Positions 1-9,318 are shown, numbered from the stretch's first letter. The stretch is DNA of 64,000 bases from Pontibacter diazotrophicus (GCF_003367245.1 NZ_QRGR01000011.1:124001-188000), one strand, 5' to 3'. Notes: a model not told the origin generated them from the letters alone. A program made the numbers and translations.

Positions 1-603
1 CTTGCGGTTTATCTCGTAGAAACGAGCCAGGTTCTGGGGTATCTGCACAAAAGTTACCCTATCCTGCGCCTTTAGCTCTTCTGTGGTGCGGGTTACCACA
101 CCAAAGGTAAGCAACTGGTTCATCAGCAGCGGGAAGCCATGGTAGTTGTCGAACACCATGGGCGTGAGCAGCGGGTAAATGGTATTTTTGAAAAAGGAAT
201 CAACTTTCTTCTGTTCGATTTCTGTCAGTTCGCTCACCTTCAGAATATCGCAGCCGTGCTTTTCAAAGATTGGTTTCAGCTCGTTGTTAAAGGTCAGGTA
301 TTGGTCGTTGACGAAGCGATGGGCATAATCCAGCAGCTTTTTACGGAACGGCAGCTCCCGCAGGCCGGAATAGTCAGTGCGCTCCTTACCGTAGTCGAGG
401 TAATTGTACAAACTTCCCACCCTGATCATGAAGAACTCATCCAGGTTGGAGGATGTGATAGCCATAAACTTCAGCCTGTCGAAGAAGCTTTTGTTGGTAT
501 CGCGCGCCTGGTCCAGCACCCGGTAGTTGAAACGCAACCAGCTCAGGTCGCGGCTAATGTACTTACTCCTTTTTATTTGGTCAGAAACTTTGTTTATAAG
601 CAT
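1..603 (-). CDS. ppk1: Polyphosphate kinase 1, N-terminal part (cut by window edge)
   Basis: The minus strand reads open for 201 codons from an ATG at 603 to the window edge. The translation begins MLINKVSDQ and then shows the PPK1 N-domain signature ISRDLSWLRFNYRVLDQA followed by FFDRLKFMAITSSNLDEFF and MIRVG. PPK1 makes inorganic polyphosphate from ATP. The catalytic histidines and the PLD-like C-terminal domains lie outside the window, so intactness cannot be judged. No clear Shine-Dalgarno precedes the ATG, which is common in Bacteroidota. The other ATG nearby (611) runs into a stop after five codons, which supports 603. Confidence 0.9.
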   Translation of the reverse strand, partial: MLINKVSDQIKRSKYISRDLSWLRFNYRVLDQARDTNKSFFDRLKFMAITSSNLDEFFMIRVGSLYNYLDYGKERTDYSGLRELPFRKKLLDYAHRFVNDQYLTFNNELKPIFEKHGCDILKVSELTEIEQKKVDSFFKNTIYPLLTPMVFDNYHGFPLLMNQLLTFGVVTRTTEELKAQDRVTFVQIPQNLARFYEINRK

Positions 604-834
604 GCTTGCATCAATTTTAAAGGATAAAGAAGCGCTATGCGCTGCTATATCCTGCCTTACCACAAAATATAACTATAATTTGATGCTGAAGTGTACAAAA
701 AGGCAACAAAAATTTTTGTACTCAATCTAAAACGCTTTCTCCCAAAGGCTTGGAAGCTGGCCCTGGATTCAGCTTTCAAGCATCTGTAGACAAAATACCC
801 GGCTACAGCCTGACAGCCTTTTGAAAACCAAAGG

Positions 835-864
835 ACCGACTGCTGCTATAGTACAACAGTCGGT
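835..864 (-). terminator. Hairpin between proA and ppk1
   Basis: ACCGACTG (835-842) pairs with CAGTCGGT (857-864) around a 14-nt loop. It lies about 30 bp past the proA stop. The T-rich side is better on the plus strand (GGTTTTCTG), so its role as proA terminator is plausible but not certain. Confidence 0.45.
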
Positions 865-895
865 TTTCTGAAATTTATTGAATCTCCGGCTATAC

Positions 896-2143
896 TTAGG
901 CCCTTACCTGCCCGTTCCCTTTCACAATCCACTTATAGCTGGTAAGCTCGTCTAATGCCATGGGGCCGCGGGCATGCAGCTTTTGGGTACTGATGCCTAT
1001 CTCAGCACCAAGGCCAAACTGGGCACCGTCGGTAAAGGCGGTAGAGGCGTTGGCATATACAGCGGCGGCATCCACTGCTTTCAGAAAAAGGTCTACGTTT
1101 GCCTCGTTTTCAGAAATGATGGCCTCGCTGTGCTGTGAGCTGTATTTATTGATATGCTCAATAGCCTCATCTAAGTCAGCCACTGTTTTTACAGACATCT
1201 TCAGCGAAAGGAATTCTGTTCCGAAATGCTTATCCGTTGCCTGATGCAGTTTTTCCTCCGGGTAGCTACCCTTCAGCACTTCATAAGCAGGTGCATCGGC
1301 ATATATGTCCACTTCTTTCTGTGCTAAGCCTTTTCCTATCTCTGTCAAATCCTGAACACGGTTCTTGTTGATTACCAGGCAGTCCAGGGCATTGCATACG
1401 CTTACTCTTCTTGTTTTGGCGTTCACAATAATTTCCTTTCCCTTCTCCAGGTCCGCAAACTCATCGAAATAGGTGTGCACGATTCCTGCTCCTGTTTCAA
1501 TAACCGGCACCTTCGAATTTTCGCGCACATAGTTGATCAATCCCTGGCTGCCGCGTGGAATGATAATGTCCACATAGCCCACGGCATGCAGCATCTCGTG
1601 TGTGGCTTCGCGGTCTGGTGGCAGGAGCTGCACTATGTTTCTGTCAACGCCGTTACTTTCCAGCACCTCATGTATCAGCTTTACGATGGCCGTGTTTGAG
1701 TCTTTTGCATCGCTGCCACCTTTTAGCAGCAGCGCATTTCCTGAGCGGAGACACAGGCTGAAAACATCGAAGGTTACGTTTGGCCGGGCTTCATAAATAA
1801 CACCGATAACGCCCAGGGGAACCGATACTTTTTTAAGCTCCAGCCCATTCTCCAGCTTCCGCTCGGCCAACACCTTCCCCAGTGGAGAAGGCAGGCTGGC
1901 CACATTCCGGATGTCGGCGGCTATACTCTCCACCCGCTCCCTTGTCAGCTGCAGCCGGTCGAATTTCGGGTCGCCGGCGTCCATGCGCTGCAGGTCTTTC
2001 TGGTTTTCTGCCAGAATATTATCAGTGGCTTCAACGGCCTTTTTGGCAAGGTCTTGCAGCACCTTTTCTACCTTATCTTCAGAAAGCAGGTTTAGTTTCC
2101 TGCTCGCTTGCTTTACACTTTCGAAAACCTGTTGCAATGCCAT
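896..2143 (-). CDS. proA: Glutamate-5-semialdehyde dehydrogenase (gamma-glutamyl phosphate reductase)
   Basis: ProA reduces gamma-glutamyl phosphate to glutamate-5-semialdehyde with NADPH, the second step of proline synthesis. The 415-aa length is usual for the family. Visible signatures are [19 protein letters not shown] (about residues 108-126), LLLKGGSDA (138-146) and the segment RVSVCNALD, whose Cys250 is the expected catalytic thiol of this aldehyde-dehydrogenase-fold enzyme. It follows proB on the same strand with 4 bp between the proB stop and the proA ATG, so the two are almost surely co-transcribed and translationally coupled. proC lies just upstream, which gives the complete pathway. 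No anomaly seen. Confidence 0.96.
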   Translation of the reverse strand: MALQQVFESVKQASRKLNLLSEDKVEKVLQDLAKKAVEATDNILAENQKDLQRMDAGDPKFDRLQLTRERVESIAADIRNVASLPSPLGKVLAERKLENGLELKKVSVPLGVIGVIYEARPNVTFDVFSLCLRSGNALLLKGGSDAKDSNTAIVKLIHEVLESNGVDRNIVQLLPPDREATHEMLHAVGYVDIIIPRGSQGLINYVRENSKVPVIETGAGIVHTYFDEFADLEKGKEIIVNAKTRRVSVCNALDCLVINKNRVQDLTEIGKGLAQKEVDIYADAPAYEVLKGSYPEEKLHQATDKHFGTEFLSLKMSVKTVADLDEAIEHINKYSSQHSEAIISENEANVDLFLKAVDAAAVYANASTAFTDGAQFGLGAEIGISTQKLHARGPMALDELTSYKWIVKGNGQVRA

Positions 2144-2147
2144 ATTT

Positions 2148-3239
2148 TTAGACGTTATGATATTTAAATAAATATAAGTAATTGTAATGAATGAGCGGTT
2201 TCTGATTGTTCAGGCCTATTCGCTCAATGGCTTTTTTGGAGCTATATTCTGCTTTACCAAGCCCTATCTTCTCCCCGTGCTCATCCCTGATGCGGACAAT
2301 GTCTCCTTTGGCAAAGTCACCGATTACAGACCCAATGCCTACGGGTAGCAAACTGGTCACTTCATCAGAGTATAAAGCTTCTTTAGCACCTTCATTGATG
2401 TGTACTTCACCTTTGGTGTAGTTGTCGCTGTGGGCTACCCATTTCCGCAGATTTGGCTTGGAGGAGTCCGGCTCAAAGTAAGTTGCCTTCAGTTTCTTAT
2501 TATAGAAGTCGTGCAGCACGTCCTCACGGTTACCGTTGGCAATATAAACGTGTATACCCAGAAAAGCAGCTTTCTTGGCCATCTTCATTTTACTGTGCAT
2601 TCCGCCTCTGCCAAAGGAAGATTTTGAGGTGGAAATGTAACGGCTTACTCCGGATGTTTTGCGGCTTACAAGCTCAATAAGTTGTGAAGCAGGGTCATCG
2701 GGATGCCCCCTGTAGATACCATCCACGTTGGTTAACAGGATAAGGGTATGGGCATCTATCATGGCGGCGGTCATGCTGGCAAGTTCATCATTATCTGTGA
2801 ACATGAGTTCCGTAACCGCTACCGCATCATTCTCATTGATAACCGGGATGATGCCATGGTTGAGCAGGCCCAGGAGACAGTCTTTAATGTTCAGGTAATG
2901 CCTCCGCGAACGGAAATCCTGAGGTGTTACTACAATCTGGGCTATCTGGTGCCCCTCTTTCTGAAAAAGATCCTTATAGGCATGTATAATGTCTATCTGG
3001 CCTACTGAGGCAAGAATTTGCTTTCTTACTACTGATTCTGTTTTCTCTTCGAAGGTGATGTGTTTTCTCGCGAAGGCTACTGCTCCTGAAGAAACCAATA
3101 CCACCTGCAACCCCTGCTCCTTTAGAAACACCAGTTGCTTCACGAGAGACGCCATGCGTTCCCTGTCTGGTGAGCCGTCGGCTTTTGTCAGAACATTAGA
3201 GCCTACTTTTACGACAACAAGCTGCGCTTGATGATCCAT
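2148..3239 (-). CDS. proB: Glutamate 5-kinase
   Basis: ProB phosphorylates glutamate at the gamma carboxyl to start proline synthesis. The 363-aa protein opens with the amino-acid-kinase motif [11 protein letters not shown] and then [10 protein letters not shown]. It continues with [10 protein letters not shown] and the substrate-site region [13 protein letters not shown], and ends with a PUA domain (about residues 275-350, containing [19 protein letters not shown]). Presence of the PUA domain fits the long bacterial form, which is usually feedback-inhibited by proline. It is the first gene of a proB-proA pair. A gap of 258 bp with a strong terminator separates it from proC, so proBA probably has its own promoter. 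Confidence 0.95.
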   Translation of the reverse strand: MDHQAQLVVVKVGSNVLTKADGSPDRERMASLVKQLVFLKEQGLQVVLVSSGAVAFARKHITFEEKTESVVRKQILASVGQIDIIHAYKDLFQKEGHQIAQIVVTPQDFRSRRHYLNIKDCLLGLLNHGIIPVINENDAVAVTELMFTDNDELASMTAAMIDAHTLILLTNVDGIYRGHPDDPASQLIELVSRKTSGVSRYISTSKSSFGRGGMHSKMKMAKKAAFLGIHVYIANGNREDVLHDFYNKKLKATYFEPDSSKPNLRKWVAHSDNYTKGEVHINEGAKEALYSDEVTSLLPVGIGSVIGDFAKGDIVRIRDEHGEKIGLGKAEYSSKKAIERIGLNNQKPLIHYNYLYLFKYHNV

Positions 3240-3433
3240 TTATTATTGTTTTGTTTCTTGTTAAAAATAAATTCTTTAGGCAGGCCACGTACTCATCCCT
3301 TCCCTTCGTGCAATGTCAGGCAAATTCGCACGACCATACTTCAACGATCGTTTAAAATGGCTGAGTAGCAAAAAATGAAAGGTTCTTGTAGATGACGTGG
3401 GACTGCCTTATAGGCAAAACGCCTGAAATAAAA

Positions 3434-3487
3434 ATGTTGCTGCTCGCAGGCTATAGATTTCTTGCTATAGCCTGCGAGCAGCAACAT
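3434..3487 (-). terminator. Rho-independent terminator downstream of proC
   Basis: A perfect 23-bp stem (3434-3456 with 3465-3487) closes on an 8-nt loop. On the minus strand the stem is followed by CATTTTTATTT, a good U-run. It begins about 10 bp beyond the proC stop and insulates proC from proBA. Confidence 0.85.
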
Positions 3488-3497
3488 ATAAAAGGAA

Positions 3498-4322
3498 TTA
3501 TGCGGATTCTTTTTCCCGTTGTTCTTTCAGGATCTGAATTCTTTGGAAGGAAGTGACCAAACCTTTGATAACCGCAGAGCTCAGCCCCTGGTGTTCCATC
3601 TCGTTCAGGCCGGCAATGGTGCAGCCTTCAGGGGTTGTTACTTTGTCTATCTCCTGCTCCGGGTGTGACTCATTTACTGCAAGCAAGGTAGAGGCGCCTT
3701 TGCTTACCTGCACAGCAATCTTCTGGGCATCCTCGGCATCAAGACCTAACTGAATGCCGCCCTGTGTAGCCGCACGTATAAAACGCATGTTGAAGGCGAT
3801 GCCACTGGAGCAAAGTGCGGTGGCTCCAGCCATTAGCTCTTCTTCAATGATCAGAGTTTCGCCTAAGCAATTAAAAATATCTACTATTTCTTGCTCCACC
3901 TGCGATGCCCTGTCGTTGAAGGCCAGGCAAGTCATGGATTGCTGCACAGCGATGGCTGTGTTTGGCATGCTGCGCACGATTGGGAAGTCGCCTACAGACT
4001 GCACAATTTTATCAATAGTCACCCCGGTTATCACACTTAGCAACACATGCTGCTCCAGGTTCAGGTGTGGTTTTATGTCATTGAGTACATTATCGAGTTG
4101 CGCTGGTTGCACACACAGCATGATCCACCGGCATTGCTTCACGGCCTCGCTGTTGCTATTTGTTACCTGAAGGCCTTTGTCTTTCAGAAACTGTATGGAT
4201 TTGGTGTTTCTTCTGGTTACAAAAACGTTTTCCGGCTTAAACTGACCATTGCTTACAAGGCCTTCTGCAATTGCGATTCCGAGGTTTCCTGCTCCGAGGA
4301 TAGCTACGTTGCTATTATTCAT
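3498..4322 (-). CDS. proC: Pyrroline-5-carboxylate reductase
   Basis: ProC reduces pyrroline-5-carboxylate to proline with NAD(P)H, the last step of the pathway. The 274-aa protein starts with a Rossmann motif (VAILGAGNLGIAIAEGL, residues 7-23). It also shows VQPAQLDNVL, the conserved IVRSMPNTAIAV segment and, near the C-terminus, TTPEGCTIAGLNEME, the family signature of the substrate-binding helix bundle. With proB and proA downstream on the same strand, the whole route from glutamate to proline sits in 3.4 kb. It ends at its own strong hairpin, so it is likely a separate transcription unit. Confidence 0.95.
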   Translation of the reverse strand: MNNSNVAILGAGNLGIAIAEGLVSNGQFKPENVFVTRRNTKSIQFLKDKGLQVTNSNSEAVKQCRWIMLCVQPAQLDNVLNDIKPHLNLEQHVLLSVITGVTIDKIVQSVGDFPIVRSMPNTAIAVQQSMTCLAFNDRASQVEQEIVDIFNCLGETLIIEEELMAGATALCSSGIAFNMRFIRAATQGGIQLGLDAEDAQKIAVQVSKGASTLLAVNESHPEQEIDKVTTPEGCTIAGLNEMEHQGLSSAVIKGLVTSFQRIQILKEQREKESA

Positions 4323-4726
4323 TCTTCTGTTTTTTTCCTAGAGTTTAACGGCTCTGCTTTCAGAGCACTTACACAAAAATTTATTTACTGAACCACAAAA
4401 GTACAAAATCCATTTTCATATAAAAAGCTAGCCTACATCATAAGCACCTGCTCCGCCTCCTATAGTCCATCAAAATACACATATAACTCTTTGAATTATA
4501 GATATATAACAACCCATGATAAAAATTTAGAAATTGTTTATCAAAAAAAATCAAGGCACAATGATATTGCCTGCCCACAACCCCAAAATGCTCAAATAAA
4601 AAAAGTTATAAATAACAAGTAAAACCTTTCTTAATTTAGCCTTGGCGAAAAAGGATTCTCCGTTGCGGATTATTTAAGCTTTACCAGCAATATTTAGTCC
4701 TTGTTCATTTTCTGAATAAAACTTGC
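4323..4726. other. AT-rich intergenic region upstream of proC
   Basis: No gene is visible. The stretch is very A+T-rich and presumably holds the proC promoter, but I found no convincing TTG/TAnnTTTG pair. Confidence 0.4.
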
Positions 4727-4989
4727 ATGCTGATTCTGATGGCACACAATTTTGTAATTCGCCCGTTTCTTGTGGCTACTCTTAACTCCTTTGCCATCGG
4801 CATCACCTAAACTTTGTCTGAAGTGGAGCTTTATAAGTATGCCGGCGGGCTGTTGGGTGCTTTTTCATCATCAATGTCATTTTCTCTGCCCCTCTAATAA
4901 GTGGGGCTAACACGTTTGCGCTGATAGTGGTCGGTCAATTGTTAATTGCACTTCTCTGCGATCATCCCGGACAGATGGGTTTGGAGTAA
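4727..4989 (+). pseudogene. Remnant of a YdcZ/DUF606 (DMT superfamily) membrane transporter gene
   Basis: Three plus-strand pieces can be stitched into a DUF606-like protein. Frame one, 4727-4810, reads RPFLVATLNSFAIGIT then a stop. A second piece (4823-4863) reads VELYKYAGGLLGAF. After a one-base shift inside the T-tract at 4861-4865 the reading continues FIINVIFSAPLISGANTFAL, then IVVGQLLIALLCDH, to a stop at 4987-4989. The order matches the SFxxG, GGLLGAFFV and AxxIAxxxxxQLxxALLxDHFG landmarks of YdcZ-type proteins. At least one frameshift, one premature stop and missing segments argue that the gene is dead. The family assignment is from memory of the family pattern. Confidence 0.65.
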
Positions 4990-5056
4990 AGTCCTGTTAC
5001 ATTTACACGGCTGATAGGTGAGATAGCTTAATCTTAGAAGCCTATCTTATAAATAA

Positions 5057-5103
5057 AAAGTAGCACCTGCCCGGGCTTTTACAGCACAGGAAGGCGCTAC
5101 TTT
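5057..5103 (-). terminator. Terminator of the small membrane protein gene
   Basis: AAAGTAGC (5057-5064) pairs with GCTACTTT (5096-5103), enclosing an internal CCT/AGG pairing. On the minus strand the stem runs into TTTTTATTT. It lies 20 bp past the stop of the 73-aa gene. Confidence 0.7.
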
Positions 5104-5122
5104 GTGTCATCATGATTATTGC

Positions 5123-5344
5123 CTAACGTTGGTACGGTGTTGTATCGCTTGGCCGTATGAGCAGCCACAAGAGTAGCCCGACGGGCCAGGCCAGAAACGC
5201 TACGACAATGGCTACAAGCCAGCCTGGTTTACCTCTTCGTTCCGCATCTTTATACGACCATATAATACTCCAGAAATACAGAACCAGCACCACCAGCCCT
5301 AGTATAAGTCCGAAAATACCAAATCCCAAAAGTGTCTCTTCCAT
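5123..5344 (-). CDS. Small two-helix membrane protein (PLDc_N-like)
   Basis: The 73-aa product has an N-terminal transmembrane helix (about residues 8-30, GIFGLILGLVVLVLYFW). A basic loop follows (SYKDAERRGKPGW), then a second helix (about 43-64, LVAIVVAFLAWPVGLLLWLL) and a short polar tail. The loop and second helix resemble the phospholipase-D-nuclease N-terminal type of short membrane proteins, which have no known catalytic role. It stands alone, with its own terminator downstream. Function unknown. The A+T composition and hydrophobic pattern are consistent with a real gene. Confidence 0.7.
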   Translation of the reverse strand: MEETLLGFGIFGLILGLVVLVLYFWSIIWSYKDAERRGKPGWLVAIVVAFLAWPVGLLLWLLIRPSDTTPYQR

Positions 5345-5711
5345 AGTATTTAAGCTTTATCTGTTATACACGCATTTGTTTATTTTCTAACGAACACGTT
5401 CTGGTTTAGGTTAATTACCAATATATTAGCGCGATACTAATGTGTAAAAAGACCGGATGGTATGACAAGTGTTTACATGCTTTGCTTTTCCATATATCAT
5501 TACCTGACGGATACTGAAGCAGCATGTGCTGATAACATCAAGCAGACTGAGACTCCGCCATATAATTTATTCTCAGAGGAACTTCATCATTTTCGCATGT
5601 TAAGCTGATCAAGCAGGTTCAGGCACAAACATCTCTTCTTCAACGCCGTATTCCATCTGAGATTAATAGCATAATTTAGAATTTAAAGTTTAAAGGAGGA
5701 AGCGTAGCGAT
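5345..5711. other. Intergenic region between two divergent genes
   Basis: This divergent gap should hold promoters for the 73-aa gene (minus) and the 211-aa gene (plus). The only clear signal is AGGAGG just before 5700, a strong ribosome-binding site about 12 bp ahead of the ATG at 5712. No gene, repeat or structured RNA was recognised. Confidence 0.4.
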
Positions 5712-6347
5712 ATGGGATTAAAGGATATGTTTGAGGACCTGAAGAAGGAAGTGAAAGTGGTGCAGGGCGAGGAGACCAAAGACAAAGAATACAGCAACCA
5801 CAATGAGTTTGCTGATGAGGCCACAGCCATTAAGGAGTTTGAACGGTCGAAGAAAAAGCTCTTTGCCGTGAACACATGGTCTAAGATTGCTGGCTCTAAC
5901 TCTGAATTTCGTCTTTACGACGAGCGTGGTCGCCGCACCACGGCAGAAAAGCCTGAAATTGGATATTATATTGAAATCATACTCCCTGCCTCAACTATAG
6001 ACAACTGGGTGAAAGTAACAGCGATTCGGGAAGAGGCAAACCTGGCGGAGTTTGTGGTACACCCCAGTGAGAAGCCACAGGAGCGTGGCCAGGAGGAAAA
6101 AGTGATAGAGCATTTTTTTATCAAGGAGGCCAGCAGCACCTTCCGTGTAATGCGTGAAGGCAAAACACTGCACGCATACGAAATCGGCAGGAACGAAGGC
6201 ATTAACAACCGGGGGGATGAAGCCGGTGACCGGGCTTTGCTAAACACATTGGTGGCCGAAGGTGGTTGGGCCGGGGTGCAGGCTTTGCAGTGGGGCAGGC
6301 TAACACGTTACCTTGTGCATTTGGATGAACTAGAGCAGCCAGACTAG
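5712..6347 (+). CDS. Conserved hypothetical cytoplasmic protein
   Basis: I do not recognise a family. The 211-aa product has no signal peptide or membrane segment. It begins with a charged helix (MGLKDMFEDLKKEVK), followed by acidic and polar sequence and then a likely beta-rich core (about residues 60-140, with SEFRLYDERGRRTT and GYYIEIILP). The tail is more conserved-looking (GWAGVQALQWGRLTRYLVHL). An AGGAGG site directly upstream supports the chosen start. It is single-gene, closed by a 26-bp terminator hairpin. Function cannot be inferred. Confidence 0.75.
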   Translation: MGLKDMFEDLKKEVKVVQGEETKDKEYSNHNEFADEATAIKEFERSKKKLFAVNTWSKIAGSNSEFRLYDERGRRTTAEKPEIGYYIEIILPASTIDNWVKVTAIREEANLAEFVVHPSEKPQERGQEEKVIEHFFIKEASSTFRVMREGKTLHAYEIGRNEGINNRGDEAGDRALLNTLVAEGGWAGVQALQWGRLTRYLVHLDELEQPD

Positions 6348-6478
6348 GTACCGTTTATAAACGCCTAGTGTTTGTTGCAACTCATAGGATTGCCCATCAA
6401 TAGCAGCAACTCTTACAAAATGCCTGCAATTCTGTGTATACCGTACTATAAAATGCCAGACTTACTATCGTAAGAACT

Positions 6479-6542
6479 GCTCTTTATCAAAATAAAAGTG
6501 GACGTTTTAGATTAAGCGTCCGCTTTTATTTTGATAAAGAGC
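6479..6542 (+). terminator. Long 26-bp hairpin downstream of the 211-aa gene
   Basis: Arms 6479-6504 and 6517-6542 pair over 26 bp with one G-T wobble, around a 12-nt loop. The upper stem is A/T-rich (AAAATAAAAG with CTTTTATTTT), so it can work in both directions. The long arms exceed a classical terminator. Confidence 0.65.
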
Positions 6543-6699
6543 ATTGGCAACCATATAACGGGAATTCTGATGGGATTGGCTTACCTGTCCGATACTTCAC
6601 AATATGCCAGGAAAAACTACAGGTAGTCTCAGTCTTTCTTCTTTGTCAAATTTCCCTATAGAATCCTAAGCCTTGCGAAGGTACTGCTCTCCCTGCTTT

Positions 6700-7125
6700 C
6701 TAAAAGATAATCCCTAATACCACAATGAGAAGGAATAGTGTGAGCATTGTCCAGAAGAGTATACCCACGGCTACAGCATCTTCTGCCGCGTTTCCTTCTT
6801 CCGTTATAGGTTCATTCATTCTGGGATCTTCTTCTACGTAACCCGTTCTTCGTGTAGGGTAATCCGTTCTGCGGGTGGTTGGAGTGGCAGCTGCAAGGAG
6901 CAGGGCGAAAAGGAGCCCTATAAACAGCAAAGGAAACCAGGCAATGCCATACCAGACCGGGCCTACCGGGCGGGCCCATACAGCTGCAATGAGCACACCA
7001 AAACCTACCACTAGAACAAACGTCCAGAAGCTACCCCATGGGCCTCTGCTATTTAAACCGTAATAAAAGATTGCCGCAATAATTAAGGCAATGAGAATGA
7101 CAGCTATTATACTTGCTGTTGACAT
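6700..7125 (-). CDS. Hypothetical integral membrane protein
   Basis: The 141-aa protein has about four hydrophobic helices, at residues 4-23, 33-52, 56-80 and 119-141. The hydrophilic loop between helices three and four is rich in Thr/Arg/Tyr (RRTDYPTRRTGYVEEDP) and the C-terminus is hydrophobic. I recognise no family. It is monocistronic, with flanking gaps on both sides. It probably sits in the cytoplasmic membrane; role unknown. Confidence 0.65.
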   Translation of the reverse strand: MSTASIIAVILIALIIAAIFYYGLNSRGPWGSFWTFVLVVGFGVLIAAVWARPVGPVWYGIAWFPLLFIGLLFALLLAAATPTTRRTDYPTRRTGYVEEDPRMNEPITEEGNAAEDAVAVGILFWTMLTLFLLIVVLGIIF

Positions 7126-7385
7126 AGGCGAGTAAATTAAAAGTGTTAAACAAAATAAACTTAGGTGCCTGAGTCATAATTCATATTTAGTATAAACCAC
7201 TTATTAAAGTTCTACTCCTCACACAGACAGATGTTAAACTCTTTTAGTAAGCCATCCTTTTCTAATTGTAAAAACGATTAAGTTATAAGGGACTGTAGCT
7301 TTGCCAAGTGACATATGATAACACAGAATTACTTACCTATTGATATAACAAGCTGTAATGCGTGAGGCAACAAGGAAATCAAGAT

Positions 7386-7546
7386 ACTCAAGTTTCGATT
7401 ATTTCTTTGTATCTGATATGAACCCACCCCTAACCCCTCCGAGGAGGGGAATCTTCCTTTTAGGCCAAAATTCCCCTCCTCGGAGGGGTTAGGGGTGGGT
7501 ATTCAACCGTAGCGAAACAGGGAAATGTGAGAATCGCAACTTGAGT
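7386..7546. repeat. Nested palindromic element (REP/BIME-like)
   Basis: The inner arms are a perfect 30-bp inverted repeat (7422-7451 with 7471-7500). They contain CCCACCCCTAACCCCTCC and GAGGAGGGG, with a 19-nt loop. Outside them lies an imperfect inverted pair, ACTCAAGTTTCGATT (7386-7400) with AATCGCAACTTGAGT (7532-7546). The CCCCTAACCCCTCC-type core is, as I recall, dispersed in many Bacteroidota genomes. Most of this 500-bp gap (7126-7625) holds nothing else. Confidence 0.75.
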
Positions 7547-7625
7547 TAAGATATCATCCTCTTCTTGAAAAGTCTTTGAGTCTGAAGTTTTTGCAAATAC
7601 ACTCCACTTGAACGGGTAGAATGGC

Positions 7626-8126
7626 TTAATCGCGGCGCTTAAACAGCTTGCGCAGTGGGCTCAGAGTGGCAAAGTTTATAGCAGCACCGGCCACACAATA
7701 GATGCAGACTTTCTTCTGGACAAAAGCCATTTTGTAGAGGTACTGCGCAGCACCTGCAGCCTGCCCCAGGATAATGCCGCCCATTGCCACATCTAATATG
7801 CGTGACTGCTTTTTGAAACGTGTGGCTGCGGTTGCCAACAGTATGGTAGCAGCATAGCTGCTCAAGCTGATAACACCGTCCGGCATGCCCAGCAGCACCG
7901 CATCCTTCGAGCTGTTTACTTTTTCTGTATCGAACACTTTACCGGGCAAATCAGGCATATCCTTTATGAAGCCCAGTTGGAAAAGAGATATCAGGCTGAA
8001 GTCAATCAGGCCTAAAGCGGATAGCGCTGCAATCCGACGGCGGTAAGCTGCTGCCTCTGAAGCGTCTTTTCTGATTTTATCAATAATTGTTTTTTCTTTT
8101 TTCATAGCTTTTCTTTTGTCTCTCAT
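7626..8126 (-). CDS. Vitamin K epoxide reductase (VKOR)-like membrane protein lacking the loop cysteines
   Basis: The 166-aa protein has a basic cytoplasmic N-terminus and about four membrane helices (residues 35-52, 82-102, 112-130 and 140-158). The family hallmark CxxC is present as C141-I-Y-C144 at the start of the last helix, followed by VAGAAINFATL. VKOR enzymes reoxidise DsbA-like partners and hand electrons to quinone. They normally need a second cysteine pair in the first periplasmic loop. Here that loop (DTEKVNSSKDAVLLGMPDG) has no cysteine, so the shuttle step must be missing or supplied by another protein. No thioredoxin-like gene is adjacent. Confidence 0.7.
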   Translation of the reverse strand: MRDKRKAMKKEKTIIDKIRKDASEAAAYRRRIAALSALGLIDFSLISLFQLGFIKDMPDLPGKVFDTEKVNSSKDAVLLGMPDGVISLSSYAATILLATAATRFKKQSRILDVAMGGIILGQAAGAAQYLYKMAFVQKKVCIYCVAGAAINFATLSPLRKLFKRRD

Positions 8127-8283
8127 TTACGCGCCAGCACTGGGTGGGTTCCTAAAACAATCTACTGCAAATCATATCATTAGACAGGCTTTTGAAATGG
8201 GCAAGACCTGCTCTGCGTAAAACTAAGTCTCGGAAGGAGGCGTACCATCAGGAGGAGAGAATTATACTTAACCTGCCATAACT

Positions 8284-9318
8284 ATGAATGAAAACAACGA
8301 CAGTAACTACAAGGGTGTCGCGGTAGTAACCGGTGCATCCGCTGGCCTGGGGCGGGCCATCGTCCGTGAGTTCGCCAAACAAGGCTACGACGTGGGCCTG
8401 CTTGCACGTGGTTTAGACGGACTGGAGGGAGCCAAGAAAGAAGTAGCTGCCTTAGGGCGTAAATCAGTCTATGTACAGGTGGATGTAGCCGATGCAGATG
8501 CCGTGGAAGAGGCAGCCGCTAAAATAGAAGAAGAGCTTGGAGAGATTGACGTGTGGGTAAATAACGCCATGAACAGTGTGTTTAGCCCCGTAAAGAAAAT
8601 GAAGGCGAATGAATACAAGCGTGTAACGGAGGTGACATACCTTGGCCAGGTGTATGGCGCACTTTCAGCACTCAAGCGCATGCTTCCCCGCGACCGTGGT
8701 TCCATTGTGTTTGTTGGTTCGGCGCTTGCCTACCGGGGCATTCCGCTACAGTCTGCCTACTGCGCCTCCAAACATGCTATTCAAGGCTTTTACGACTCGC
8801 TGCGCACCGAACTGATGCATGACAAAAGCAATGTAAAGATAACGATGGTGCAGCTGCCAGCCATGAACACGACCCAATTTGGCTTCGTGAAAACCCGCTT
8901 ACCAAACAAGCCAAGGCCTATGGGCACTATCTACCAGCCAGAGGTGGCTGCAGAAGTAATCGCTTACGCCGCTGAGCATGAACGCCGTGAGTACAGGGTA
9001 GGATATTCTACTTTAGAGGCAATAATTGGCAACAAAATAGCTCCCTGGTATGCTGACTTTGTGCTGGCGAACAATGCCATTGAGGGGCAGCAAACAGAGG
9101 AACCAGAGGATCCAAACCGGGACCACAACCTTTGGGATCCAATTCCGGGAGACCATGGCGCACACGGAAGTTTCGACGACCAGGCCACTTATTCCAGTCC
9201 ACAGGTGTGGCTAAGCCTTCACCGGGATTCAATTCTGAAAGGTGCTTTGGCTCTGGGTGGTGTTGTGCTTGGAGGGCTTCTGGCTCAGAAGTGGGTGAAT
9301 GAGGAAGATGATGAGTAG
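8284..9318 (+). CDS. SDR-family short-chain dehydrogenase with C-terminal membrane anchor
   Basis: This is a classical SDR: cofactor motif TGASAGLG (16-23), NNA at about 93-95, and catalytic Ser146, Tyr159 and Lys163 in YCASK. It therefore probably uses NAD(P)(H) on an alcohol or ketone of unknown identity. At 344 aa it is longer than the usual 250. The extra C-terminal part contains a Pro/Asp-rich linker and a final hydrophobic segment (about 318-336, LKGALALGGVVLGGLLA), suggesting peripheral membrane anchoring. It is transcribed alone and ends at a 21-bp terminator shared with the convergent esterase gene. Confidence 0.9.
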   Translation: MNENNDSNYKGVAVVTGASAGLGRAIVREFAKQGYDVGLLARGLDGLEGAKKEVAALGRKSVYVQVDVADADAVEEAAAKIEEELGEIDVWVNNAMNSVFSPVKKMKANEYKRVTEVTYLGQVYGALSALKRMLPRDRGSIVFVGSALAYRGIPLQSAYCASKHAIQGFYDSLRTELMHDKSNVKITMVQLPAMNTTQFGFVKTRLPNKPRPMGTIYQPEVAAEVIAYAAEHERREYRVGYSTLEAIIGNKIAPWYADFVLANNAIEGQQTEEPEDPNRDHNLWDPIPGDHGAHGSFDDQATYSSPQVWLSLHRDSILKGALALGGVVLGGLLAQKWVNEEDDE

